A stretch of DNA of 64,000 nucleotides, from contig JAACMV010000007.1 in assembly GCA_010909725.1 (NCBI GenBank), positions 434,001 to 498,000 of the forward strand. The letters run 5' to 3'. Below, piece by piece: positions 32,984-43,215 of this stretch. Both the position numbers and the translations under genes were made by a program. Under the pieces are notes generated by a model. The model did not search any database. It was not told the DNA's origin and saw only the letters and a list, made by a program, of their open reading frames with translations. The number at the start of each line of letters is the position of its first letter. Positions within the stretch are counted from its first letter, which is position 1. The DNA comes from Picochlorum sp. 'celeri'. Its lineage: Eukaryota; Chlorophyta; Trebouxiophyceae.

Positions 32984-34597
32984 ATGGAGGAGTCTTCCTC
33001 GATGCCTGGATCTCTTATTGTTCATAGAAAAATATGTATGAAACCTATATATCGAGACAGGAATGCGCTCGAGGTTGACAACAGTGCTCTTGTGCAGCAA
33101 GTTATGCACCCTTGCCTCTCAGTCCTTGCGGGAATGATTCTACAGTGCGGCATTGTTTCATCAAATCCTAGCAGTAAGACATCCTCAAGGGGATTAAATG
33201 ACAAAAGGAAGAGGGTTGACAATCCAGGCACAAGAAATGGCAGTAGGAAGAAAGCTTCATCCTCATCCAAGCCAAAGGGGCAGGTTCAGCAGAAATGTCC
33301 AGGCTCCTCCTTGAGAGAGACAAATGGTACGGAATGAATATTACGGTCTTGTATCATGTTCAGAGTGAATAACTTTACTGTAAACTTCAGGATTTGTAGC
33401 CAAGAAATCCGATGACAGCACCAAAACTAACAAGAGCAGTGCCAATAAGGCAAGAATGAAGGGTAAAAAGAAAAAGGCTATCTCTGAGAACGAATCAAAT
33501 CGAAATGAATATGATAAAGCATTGGGGAGGATGAAAGGCCAGATGTCTAGATTTCGACAAGAGCAGGCGTTGATCATGGCTTATGATGCCGATGGGTGGA
33601 ACGGTGCCAGCAGGGAAAAAGTTAAACCCCACACTGAAATAGCTAGAGCGAGACTATCAATAGCTAAATGCTTGGAGACTATACGGGACTGTATTAGAAT
33701 CTGCGACGAGGCTGGTGGCGACAAATCTATCCCTTCAGAATGTTTGATGAGGAAGGAGAATTGGATGCTGATAGTATTTTTTGTGGAAAAATGTCTCAAA
33801 TCAGACTCCACAGATGATAACGATATTATCTTGTGCGATGGTATATGCGATCGAGCGTATCATATGAAATGTATTTTTCCTCCTCTTGACGCATCGGTGC
33901 TGGAAGATACTTCTGATGAGGGCTGGCTTTGTCCAGCTTGCGACAGAAAGATTGACATGATTGACGAAATCAATGACGAGTTTGGGACTGATTATGACTA
34001 CGAAGAATCGTGGGAGAAAATACTTCTGCCAGATAGCCTTCCAAAGCACGAACACTATGATTTCCAGACAGTGGAAGAGTGCGAAACTATGAGACAGATA
34101 TCATGGCTTGATGGCTTGGAACTCCCAAGCGAAGATGAAAGCGACGAGGATTTCCGGTACGGCATTGCAGTTTTTGCATTTGTTTCCCTTTCTTATATCA
34201 CTACTTCTGACAAATTATATTTCTTGATCTCAGTGCCGATAACTCAGCAGATTCTTCCCAGGATGCCAACTCCAACTCTGATAGTGAATCTGTTGACTCT
34301 GAAAACGAATTGCACTCTTGTACTAGCGAAGAATTGAAAGGGACCATCAAAGATGTGGAGATAGATGCATTAGAAGGAGTTTCTCAAGACAAGATGGACA
34401 GAGAGCGATTATACAAGCTCCTCGAGGACAACTCCCCAGAGCATGTAGAAGGAAAGAGAAAGCGAACCAAAGTCGATTACAAAGCTCTGAACCAGGAACT
34501 TTTCGGTGGCATTGAGTCACCTGATATGAAATTTCCTGTTCATGGCTCCGATTCTGACTCAGATGATGCCGTGTGGTCCCCCACAGCTAAGAAATAA
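32984..34597 (+). CDS. PHD-finger protein related to plant HAT3.1/PRH, without a homeodomain
   Basis: Exons 32984-33326, 33391-34156 and 34234-34597 give 490 aa. A basic Lys/Ser-rich stretch is followed by YDADGWNGASREKVKPHTEI, the block upstream of the PHD finger in plant HAT3.1 proteins. The finger has NDIILCDGICDRAYHMKC and DEGWLCPACDRKIDMIDEIN, then FGTDYDYEESWEKIL and the conserved tail RTKVDYKALNQELFGG plus DSDSDDAVW. The expected first zinc ligands (FCGKC) are present only in another frame: between about 33740 and 33793 the frame shifts and shifts back, the second time at a run of five A. Those are probably sequence errors. The homeodomain of land-plant HAT3.1 is missing. Likely a chromatin reader; target unknown. 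The start is uncertain. Confidence 0.8.
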
Positions 34598-34760
34598 TAA
34601 AGGCTCTGTCGGTTCTTCTACTCATATCTCTTTTTCAAGAATCCAACAGACTGCATGGTCACCCTGAACCCTCTTTTTTTGCTTGAAGATCAAACATGTA
34701 TATATATGTGATTTCAATGCCATGGTGGATCATTATATTATAATACCGTTGGGTGCCAGT

Positions 34761-34779
34761 CATGGTTGGGCCAACCATG
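34761..34779. repeat. near-perfect 19-base palindrome upstream of the cyclase-like gene
   Basis: CATGGTTGG-G-CCAACCATG has two 9-base arms with a single central base and contains TGGGCC, a site II-like element of plant promoters. It lies in the 303-base gap between the PHD gene end and the next start at 34901. Confidence 0.5.
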
Positions 34780-34900
34780 GCCATGAGCAAATCCCATCAT
34801 CATCTGATCTTTCAACAAAGATTCAAAATCCTGGCCTCTACCCTCCAATTCCAGAGAAATAATACAATTTTATTAACATTTCATTTACAGTACAATTGCT

Positions 34901-35616
34901 ATGGAGTCACTTTGTATCTCAGGGGCGTCTTTTGCGTCATCAGTCCCAGGAAGACAGTTGCGCCACTCGTTACTCCAAAGGAATTTAATTCATGTTAGGC
35001 ATTGCATCAAGCGTCTTAAAGCTGTAGAAACCGAATTGTATCCAATAGAACCTCTCATAGATGATGTTAAATACCAAGTATGTTGGTTGTGGTTGGGCGA
35101 CAAACCGTTCCACTGTTCTAACTCAAAATGTTCATCATTCAGGACGGCATGTTCTCAGTATCTGGTAGAATATACAGTGAAGTTCCATCCTATGACATCT
35201 ACAGCACTCTGACTGATTACGACTCTCTGCCTAGGGTGTTTCACAATGTTGACCATTGCTCTGTCCGTATTTCAGAGGATGGACGCAAATTCATCCATCA
35301 AATGGTCTTGTGGAACTTTTTAATTTTCCGAGGTTCATTTGAGACAGCTTTACAAGTATCTGAAGATTCTCAAAATCTCAAGCTATCTTTCAGTCTGCTG
35401 GAATCCGCGTTTATGAAACAATTTATAGGTACATGGAGTGTCGAAGAGGACCCAGGGACAGGTATTTCAATGGTCAGGCACTCTCTTTGTGTAGCACCTT
35501 CTGTGCGACCACCGCAGAAGATAGGGGACTTAACCAAACGAATTTTCGAAGCCCAAGTGAGAATGATATTGCAAGACCTTTCTGCAGAATTGTCTCGGCA
35601 TAGGTCTATGGATTGA
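34901..35616 (+). CDS. polyketide cyclase/START-like (SRPBCC) protein, probably plastid
   Basis: Two exons (34901-35077, 35143-35616) give 216 aa. The N-terminal 45 residues (MESLCISGASFASSVPGRQL) look like a transit peptide. The body matches the SRPBCC 'cyclase/dehydrase' fold: SGRIYSEVPSYDIYSTLTDY, DSLPRVFHNVDHCSVRISED, GRKFIHQMV, then GTWSVEEDPGTGISMVRHSL. The C-terminal helix (AQVRMILQDLSAELSRHRS) closes the pocket. Family knowledge: these proteins bind a hydrophobic ligand in a deep cavity; plant plastid members are mostly uncharacterised. Ligand unknown. TGTAA motifs near 35714-35723. Confidence 0.8.
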
Positions 35617-35748
35617 GGTGATCTCGTGATTGCCAACCAGTTTTGAAAAGAAAAGAAGAATGCATGTACTTCCAAAATAATAAAAATGTTCCGTGGAATA
35701 TCTAAGAGTAAATGATGTAATTGTAATTACCAAGAGAGAGTTTCATCT

Positions 35749-37194
35749 CTACACTCTCAACAGGTCAAAAGGATAGGCTGGTCTGTCCCTTGGTGGGGAT
35801 GGAGCTTCAAAAAAGTTACGCCTTCGGATCTTGTCTTCTTCCCTCCGTTCTGCCCACTCTTTCGGATATCGCTCTTTAATTAATAGAGAAAGCTCTTTCA
35901 GCGACACCGCACCTTTGTACGCTCCCTTTTGTCTGCATTGGGGACATGCCATTCTAGACGGAATATAACTGATGATGTTTCTAAATGCTCCAAAAACCTT
36001 TCCAAATCCAGCTGCATCCAAAGCGCACTGGCGACAAAATTTGTGACCACAACTGAGCCCTACAGGCCTGTACAACAACTCCAGGCAAATAGGACACTTG
36101 AGCTCATCATCATTAAATGGCTGACGCCCTGGACCTACGCCAGATGAAGGGTGACCACTAGAGCCAAGAGAGCTGACATTTTTAGAGGGAACTGGCGCAT
36201 CTGGATCGATTCCAGTATTGAACTTTTCCCTTTTCCCGCGTTTGCCATCTTCTGCATCTTTTTCAATGAATCTACCATCCTTTAATACGGGCCAATCCTC
36301 TGATGTCAATCCATGTTGAGCAACGGGAGAATCCTCTTCCCAATCAATATCAGAAGAGTCCAGCAGACATGTTGGCGATTCTTCGATAGCTCTCAGTGCT
36401 TCTTCTCGAAGCATACGTAGACTTGGAGTCGTCTCACTTTTTGGTGGGAATATAATGCCACTTGTGCCCCGATGGAACTGTGGTTCCTTCCTCTTTTCAA
36501 TCTCCAATTTGGAGGATGGTTCCTCAGCAGCATCCTTGCTGTGCTGCCCACTTTCATCTCTACTCATCACATCCCTCTCCCCGTCATTCTGATTTGGTTC
36601 CTCTTCATCTGCATGCAAGGGGTATGCTGATTTGCTATCTTCGTTCGGATCCGGAGGTATATCTTCAACGAGGGACTTTTGTAGCTTTTCTTGAACTGCC
36701 TTGAGCTCGTCCAACAATGGGGAATGCAAAAACAGCCCAATGCTCTCTGATACACTAACTCCCCAACATTTCTGCAAATATTCTCGTCCAAGTCTGTTTC
36801 TGCACGTTTTATCATGCTTTTTCAAAATTTTGCGCAAGGCAACAGCATTCGCCCTGGCATACTTGCGACACCAGTAGACTTCCTTGGCCATCTGTGCAAC
36901 ATTCTTTTCACTCTGAAAGAATGACGAAAACACCCACGCAACCAAACCCCTTGTCCTCCTCTTATACTTGGCAACACAACTATCCGCGTACTTGAAGAAT
37001 ATTTCATTCACAAACCGAAGCTCTTTCTCAATCTCTTCAAAAAAGGCAGCCTCTGCATCTTTATCCACCTCGCCTCCATTTTCTGAGACACAGGTCTTCA
37101 GAACCTTCTTCAACTTTTTATACTGCAAAAACTTGCCCTTCCATTGCTTCGGAGCGTCCCTCTCAAGCGTGGTAAGGTAATGGGCAAACTTCAT
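35749..37194 (-). CDS. SPX-RING E3 ubiquitin ligase (NLA/BAH1-like)
   Basis: An intronless 481-residue frame. Residues 1 to about 170 form an SPX domain (MKFAHYLTTLERDAPKQWKG, YKKLKKVLKTCV, and the Lys-rich helix LRKILKKHDKTCRNRLGREY), which binds inositol pyrophosphates as a phosphate sensor. A long acidic low-complexity linker follows, containing TCLLDSSDIDWEED. The C-terminal RING finger is CPICLELLYRPVGLSCGHKF, then CRQCALDAAG and ACPQCRQ. Land-plant NLA has this architecture and ubiquitinates phosphate and nitrate transporters at the plasma membrane. Here the linker is longer than in NLA. The gene starts at 37194 facing a large intergenic region. Confidence 0.93.
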   Translation of the reverse strand: MKFAHYLTTLERDAPKQWKGKFLQYKKLKKVLKTCVSENGGEVDKDAEAAFFEEIEKELRFVNEIFFKYADSCVAKYKRRTRGLVAWVFSSFFQSEKNVAQMAKEVYWCRKYARANAVALRKILKKHDKTCRNRLGREYLQKCWGVSVSESIGLFLHSPLLDELKAVQEKLQKSLVEDIPPDPNEDSKSAYPLHADEEEPNQNDGERDVMSRDESGQHSKDAAEEPSSKLEIEKRKEPQFHRGTSGIIFPPKSETTPSLRMLREEALRAIEESPTCLLDSSDIDWEEDSPVAQHGLTSEDWPVLKDGRFIEKDAEDGKRGKREKFNTGIDPDAPVPSKNVSSLGSSGHPSSGVGPGRQPFNDDELKCPICLELLYRPVGLSCGHKFCRQCALDAAGFGKVFGAFRNIISYIPSRMACPQCRQKGAYKGAVSLKELSLLIKERYPKEWAERREEDKIRRRNFFEAPSPPRDRPAYPFDLLRV

Positions 37195-37973
37195 GGCACT
37201 ACACGTGCTCCTCGTGCACCAGCCCTCCTTCTCTATTCATATAAATATACGTTATAAATGGATTAAACGACGCCGGAGCAGCTACAATGTCACACGGAAC
37301 TTGTACCAGCTGGTAGGGCACGTCTATCGGAACTGAAACGCGAGAACGAAGACAACAAATTCCCGCCGACTATACATTCTTCATTAAAAATGTACTCATC
37401 TTGGCTCTAGATATCAACACAAAGATCAGTACTGTCACGCTCATCAATCATGTCGAAGACTGCCATCTGGATCCGGATATCCCCACGGATGGATTCCCGA
37501 CCGGGATTCTGAGAGAAAGCCCATGGGGCCCCAGGCCAGGGCTCGTGTGGAGGCCTCGGGTCGCCTGAACCAAACCATATTGATCATGCAGGTTGGCTTC
37601 CATTGAGCCAGACCACTTACAAACTTGGCATCATTGCTTCGCACTGCTTTGCAAGAGCAAAGATAACGACTAGTATCATGTTCATGGCAACTGCCCATAG
37701 TTTGGGCGCCTTATGATTTTCAAATTTCGCGCTCTGGGTGTCCCTGGATGTTGCGTACAATGGGTGAATGCCAGCGCAAGAGTCATCCATAAAATATTTC
37801 TTAGTATTAATATCTCATAACTGAGATATATAGATATTACATGTCCTACAGGGGAGTGAAACAAGTATCGCTGTGCCTCTAGATCTCTGCCTCAGGAACC
37901 CACGAGCGAGAGGTGACCCAGACGGTTCACGCCTATTATTTACGATACTGACTGACCAAATAGCATAAGAAAT
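37195..37973. other. 780-base divergent intergenic region
   Basis: This separates the SPX-RING start from the next forward gene. It contains a TGGGGCCCCA palindrome at about 37523 and AT-rich stretches but no supported exon. A minus-strand open frame at 37444-37698 is Pro/Gly/Trp-rich and was judged chance. Confidence 0.45.
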
Positions 37974-39812
37974 ATGGAAAATCATATTGGTACGTTTGGA
38001 TTATTGTAATTTAGGCAAGGGAGGTTGTATGGCGACAACTGCGATTGATTGTCATGACCTTGGAGAGGACCGGTGGGCGATGTGGTCTGTGACGTTCCGG
38101 ACACATATAGGTGCCTATAATTAGAAATTAATGATTATAAACACGTGTGTATGACATTCGGGGAATGGTTTGGCGGGGAAGGTTGGGTCGGTTGGGTGTG
38201 CTTGTTGGGCGACCGAATTCAAAATTTCCAGGGTCGACAGCGATCTTGGCGGTGCATGATTGGGGGCTTGTTTCCCACGCAGCGCAAAGAAAATGTGTCT
38301 ACTGACTTCATTTAACGTTCTTTGAATGTATGTGTAGTGAATGTGCCCTCTAGGAATGATGCTGGCAGCATCAAGAGTGAAGACCAGGATGGGCATCTTG
38401 AGAATCAGCTGGCCACTCCGCATCAGCAATTTCCCGCTGTCAAAGGTACGCCATTTTTCCTGTAAAGTTTTATTGTGGAGGATGTGTGTCATATACTCAT
38501 GTCTGACAACAAACTATCAATCACTGCAGATCATTTTGTGAGCCCTCCAAGATCTGCATTGAAGCAGCTCACTCCAACTGATCAATCTCACCAGCTTTTG
38601 TCACCTGCAACCATCTCTAAAAACGAATTGAATGACGCAGCGTTGGCTTTGACCTGGCTTTCAGAAGCTTGCTTAGGATCAGAGATGGATAGGAGAGAGG
38701 AGGCAATAGTGCAACGAGTTATGGAGGGAAGATCAGATGAAAGCCAAGAAAAGACTGGCAAAAGGGCAGCGTCAAGGAAGTGTGCTGCGATGATTAAAAA
38801 TGCTTTGAGCGAAGAAAGGAGATCATCAAAGATTGAAAAAGTTCCGAAAGTTACAGTGCAAAAGGTGACAAAAGCTAAAAAGGGTAAGCAGAACGGCGAG
38901 GCACCTCGGAAGAGATCGAGGAATTACAGCCAGAACTCCCGAGTTGGTAGGGCAGTTCAGGCTATTTATGCCTATATCACGAAACATCAAGTGGAATATT
39001 TGAACAAGGGTGCCAAAGGTGTTCCTGAGAGATCGATTCGGTTGGAATTTGGAAACAATCCAGATACATCAAAGGCACTCAGATTTTTGGTGACTGGAGA
39101 TCGTATCAATAGGTTGGGCCTTGGGGGCAGAAAGGACCCATTTTCGTATACAATCAAAATGCAGAGCCCAAATGAGACGGATTCAGCCGGCAAGAATGAT
39201 TCCGCCCTGTTGAATTCGCTGAAGACTCCACCAACTGAAATTGGAAACTCAGGCCCTGCAGCAGCAGCAGCAATTCTCACTGCACCAAGTACCAGAAAGC
39301 AGCTGCTGCAAGAAGTTGTATCGACGGCCAGAACTGAAAAGCAGAAGCCTGTCAAACCTTGTCAGCCGCGATTGTCTTTTGGAGAAACACAGGATCCAAT
39401 CTCCGGATTTGGTACTGAGAAAGTGGCTGGAAATCTTCCTCCTTGCACCCTGTCTCCACTGCCAAACTTGAGCATGGGAAATTGTTTTAGATCTACAATA
39501 ATAAAGGAAGACAAGAACCCTGAACCTGTCCAACAAAATGGGAAAGTTGGCTCAAGCAATCTGAACAACAGTGTTCAACCCAAACCCTGGAAAATGCAGC
39601 AGCCTGGCCAACACTTGGTACCATCTGCAGCTCAGACAGCATATATGATGCACATGTATGCAGCCCAACTGTATTGTAGACAAATGATGATGTCTAATTT
39701 GTGTCTTAATGATACCACACAGACTCAAAATAATAATACAACGGCTGGGCTGAGTATGCCCTTGGCTGATCATCATGACAGAAATGGTGCGGAGTGCAAA
39801 TCAGCCCTTTGA
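37974..39812 (+). CDS. basic nuclear-looking protein of unknown family, 468 aa
   Basis: Three exons: 37974-37989 (16 bases, MENHI), 38338-38445 and 38530-39812. Visible regions are a Lys/Arg-rich segment (KKGKQNGEAPRKRSRN), then a compact domain with alternating helices: RVGRAVQAIYAYITKHQVEY, LNKGAKGVPERSIRLEFGNN and DTSKALRFLVTGDRINRLGL, closing with GGRKDPFSYTIK. It resembles a winged-helix DNA-binding fold seen in algal and plant proteins. The C-terminal half is Gln/Asn/Pro-rich and disordered, with a Met-rich stretch near AYMMHMYAAQLYCRQMMMSN, as in transcription factors. Function as a DNA-binding regulator is an inference. TGTAA at 39885-39889. Confidence 0.65.
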
Positions 39813-40141
39813 TCAAAGCTGGAGATATCTCTAGACAGTTGCTCTTTTCTCTTTTCCACATTTTCATGCTCGTTTTCGTTAGATTGTAACCCAGTTATAT
39901 TGCTTGTTTCTTCAAGAGAATAATGAATGAATGAATCTGGATGACACCTCGTGCCAAGACGTGTGATGTTCAAGACTGCAACTGCCATGCACAGCAGCTG
40001 AGTTCATCATCAAAGGTCCACAAACACACACACATAACCAGCCGTATGCGATAATTTATGTCTAAATTATAGTTAGACCTTATTGGAAACCTACATTGAC
40101 AGAAAAATCAACTAGATCGTTCTTTGTATTTCCACATTGCC
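39813..40141. other. 330-base spacer with a short CA repeat
   Basis: It includes the TGTAA signal of the left gene, GAAT repeats near 39922 and a CACACACACAC tract near 40022. It must contain the promoter of the ABC ATPase gene starting at 40142. Nothing else is recognised. Confidence 0.45.
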
Positions 40142-41090
40142 ATGTCAGAGCCAATTGCTACCGTCGGGGAGATCTCACAGGGAGGCGAGGAGAATACTGT
40201 AGTAGTTAGAAATTTGACATTTTCATTCCCAACAAGTGATGTTATTGTGGACAATTTCAGCCTCACATTGCCAAGGGGTAGCAGAGCACTTTTGTGTGGA
40301 GCAAATGGAGCAGGAAAGACGACATTATTACAAATCCTCGGAGGCAAATACATGGTCGCCAAGGATACCGTGCGAATTCTCGGACGTCCTGCATTTCATG
40401 ATCTACAGCTAGTGTCATCTGGCGATGTCAGTTTCCTTGGCCCAACATGGCGCAGGGACATTGCTTTTGCTGGGAATAACGTTGCCCTTCAGGTGTGTGC
40501 CCTGTGTTGTATGCATATGCCACTGTACATATCGACTCACTATCCTAACACATCTATATGTTACACAGGGAGATATATCCGCGGGTAAAATGATATTTGG
40601 AGTGGAGAATGTTGATCCTGCACGCAGAGAGAGACTGATTCGACTACTGGATATTGACCTGGACTGGAGGCTTAATAAAGTATCAGATGGTCAACGTCGA
40701 CGGGTTCAAATTGCCATGGGACTTCTGAAACCATACAAAGTACTTTTATTGGATGAAATTACGGTAGATATGGACGTGGTGGGACGCCTGGATCTCTTGA
40801 AATTCTTTGAGGAAGAGTGTTCCGAACGTGGTGCAACAATCATATATGCAACACATATTTTTGATGGGATGGAAAAATGGGCTACTCACATAGCGTATCT
40901 GGAAAGCGGTAAAATGATTCGTGGTGGGAGTGTAGACCAGGTGAGGGAATTAAATAGTGACCTGAAGCTATTGAACATTGTGGAGGCCTGGCTTCGGGAA
41001 GAGAAGGAAAATCGAAAGACAAGAACAAAGACCACATCCAAACCATCCATCCCACTTATGCCAAGCAAACACATGGCATTTTATCGTTGA
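40142..41090 (+). CDS. soluble ABC ATPase, CAF16/ABCI type
   Basis: Two exons (40142-40492, 40569-41090) give 290 aa with no membrane segment. The ATPase core is complete: Walker [17 protein letters not shown], signature [16 protein letters not shown] (SDGQ form typical of Caf16/ABCI19-21), Walker [15 protein letters not shown] and switch His in [14 protein letters not shown]. Family knowledge: yeast Caf16 associates with the CCR4-NOT complex; plant ABCI19-21 are soluble and of uncertain role. The Lys/Arg-rich tail ([16 protein letters not shown]) may bind nucleic acid or a partner. It is unrelated to the membrane ABCA pair in this window. Confidence 0.92.
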
Positions 41091-41293
41091 TCACGATATA
41101 CCATGGGAAATTGCTCTCAGCAATACTATCAAATGCACTGCATGGAGGCATAGTTGCCACAGAATCAGAAGATTCCTTGCAGATTCCTTTTTAAGAATCG
41201 GTCGTCGACAAGAGCGGGCTGTATGTTGGCATGATACAATTCGTTACATTTTATTGTTAATTTCAAATATTGTCAGCACACTTATCGCATACT

Positions 41294-42046
41294 ATGGCGA
41301 GTTTCGAAACTGAGCAAGATGACGGAAGTCATAGGATGAGAGTAGCAGACAGATACAAGTCAAATGCAAAACTTCGCAAGTTAATTCGTCCATTTGCGAT
41401 CATTCAAATCACATATATTTGTGTGAGAACTGTTTGGAATATGTTACCAGTCGCATTACTTGGTGAGTCTGACTGTTGATTTTTCATACAACCAGGAGAG
41501 TTGACACCAGTGTTCTCGATGATTATGAGTATTGCTGTCTGTAGGGGATGAAATTCAAGTTGCAGATGCACTGATCTTCCTGTTGGGGGCATTGTTGTTT
41601 CCTCTGTATCAATATGCCTTTGGTTTTGGTAGAAGTCAGTATGAAAAGTTGTGGGCCATAAAAGCGTATGCTATTTTGTCCATCCTGTTGATCGGAGAGG
41701 TGGGTACTTCACATCTATGATACATATATATGAATGGTTAAAACGAATAGTGGTATGTATGCAGTGCTTCATTCGGTTTTGGTTGTATCATGTCATGTTT
41801 GGACCAAATGCTATTGACCCAGATGTTGCCATGGCTTATCCTCCCATCCCAAAGGCTGTCATGTATTATTTAGGATATGGAAACAGTACTTCATATCTTT
41901 TTAGAGCAATGGACCTGTTTGAAAAGTCAATGGATGTCGCTGGCATCGGAGCATGTGTTGTTGGGCTGTTTGTAGTGAAAGAGTATGTCAGCAGCCAGGT
42001 GGAGGCGAAGAAGCAGGCAGCGTCAAAGAGTAAAAAACGAGAATAG
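41294..42046 (+). CDS. Jagunal-like ER membrane protein
   Basis: Three exons (41294-41462, 41545-41699, 41765-42046) give 201 aa. An N-terminal cytosolic helix (RMRVADRYKSNAKLRKLIRP) is followed by about four hydrophobic segments (ALIFLLGALLFPLYQYAFGF; AYAILSILLIGE; VAGIGACVVGLFVVKEYV). The protein ends in KKRE, a KKxx-type ER retrieval signal, as in animal Jagunal. Length, topology and the RVA..Y start agree with Jagunal, which organises ER and vesicle traffic, but sequence identity is weak, so this call is tentative. Confidence 0.5.
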
Positions 42047-42078
42047 ACAGCTGAAACTATCCATAACGATTCTTAGTA

Positions 42079-43032
42079 TTACCCTGTGAAGAGTATCCTG
42101 TGACTAACTGTTGCCTGGTGAACATAAGGTCTAATAATTGCTCTGATTTTGCTATCCGCACTGTTCTCAAGAGCTCCCATCTTACCCTCTGAATCAGACA
42201 ATATCTCGTTAATGAGAGTCACTTTGAACTCCGGAGCAAGCGTATTACCGAACGTTTGGTCAAGCTCTTCCAGGACAATTTTTTTCACCCGCTTTGCAGT
42301 TCGTTTCCTCTGCACATCACTGTCATTCACACCTTGATCCCAATCAATATCCGAATCCAAAAGAACGCTCGATTTTCGCTTCGAGGCATTCGTTGTATGC
42401 CTTCCATCGAGAGGACTCGGTCCTTTCTTGTCTCCCTGCATGGGCTGCGACAGATGCTCATTGTTGGCCTTCTGTATATACGGCTTGTACCAATCAATGG
42501 CTGTCACATTCATACTTTTACTTGCATACGACTGATTTGTATGACAGGATTGAAAAATCTCTTGCTCCTGTTCAATGGCTCTTTCTTTCGCACGTTCAAA
42601 TGCATGTGGCCGTTCATCCATCTCTTTCAACACATCTTCCATCGCTTTGGATCCCTCTACATCCTGGATCAAGCACATAATATGCTGACAGGCCAATCTA
42701 CTCAAAATAATTTGTCGCTTCTGCCTACCAATCGCGGATCTGTTCACAAATGGAGCAACTGGAAGCCACTTTGCCGCAACTGCCTTTTCAAGTGCCCGAG
42801 ACTGTTTTGCGAACGAGAGGACCTTAGCATCCTGGCGTTTCAAGCCAGCAAGACAACGAACATATGAGCTAATCAGTGGAGCACCATCATCGTCATCTCC
42901 GTCCTCGAGTCGTGCAATATCGAGGATTGCTTCTGCACAGAATTCAATTCAATTTTCAAAAGAGTCCTTTTCACGCTATTCGTCATTCATACCTTTCCCT
43001 ACTGGATCCATAAATTCAAAAAATGTACTCAT
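42079..43032 (-). CDS. unknown 297-aa nuclear-looking protein
   Basis: Two exons (43032-42993, 42932-42079); the first is just 40 bases. The protein starts MSTFFEFMDPVGKEAILDIA with an acidic patch, continues with a helical region (LKRQDAKVLSFAKQSRALEK; QKRQIILSRLACQHIMCLIQ), then a basic stretch (RKRTAKRVKKIVLEELDQTF) resembling a nuclear localisation signal. The segment SSVLLDSDIDWDQ closely resembles LLDSSDIDWEED in the SPX-RING ligase of this window and fits a SUMO-interaction-like motif. I recognise no domain. It diverges from HSP33 across a 183-base promoter containing a perfect palindrome. Confidence 0.6.
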
Positions 43033-43093
43033 AATATAGCCCACCATCCGGCAGAGGGAGTATTTCCCTCGATGTGATCTAAAGAGTCTTTTT

Positions 43094-43109
43094 AAGGCCA
43101 ATTGGCCTT
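43094..43109. repeat. perfect 16-base palindrome in a divergent promoter
   Basis: AAGGCCAATTGGCCTT reads the same on both strands and contains two opposed, overlapping CCAAT-type elements. It lies between the starts at 43032 (minus) and 43216 (plus), roughly 60 and 107 bases from them, a good position for a shared factor site. Confidence 0.6.
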
Positions 43110-43215
43110 GCAAGGAACAAAGGACTTCTCATTCCGACTCATCGCCAATGCACTTGGTCAAAATACAAAAATAATTTCATTGATATATCGTATTTGTAGA
43201 TCAGAGGAGCGTTTC

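Noticed and set aside
37444..37698. Minus-strand 84-residue frame
   Set aside because: Pro/Gly/Trp-rich composition, no domain and no plausible splice context.
39255..39275. GCA repeat as a possible microsatellite
   Set aside because: It is a short Ala-coding run within the 37974-39812 gene, not a notable repeat.
3330..43110. GGCCAA/TTGGCC hexamers in several upstream regions as a regulon motif
   Set aside because: The count (about six) is close to what chance gives for a hexamer on both strands over the intergenic DNA; only the perfect palindrome at 43094 was kept.
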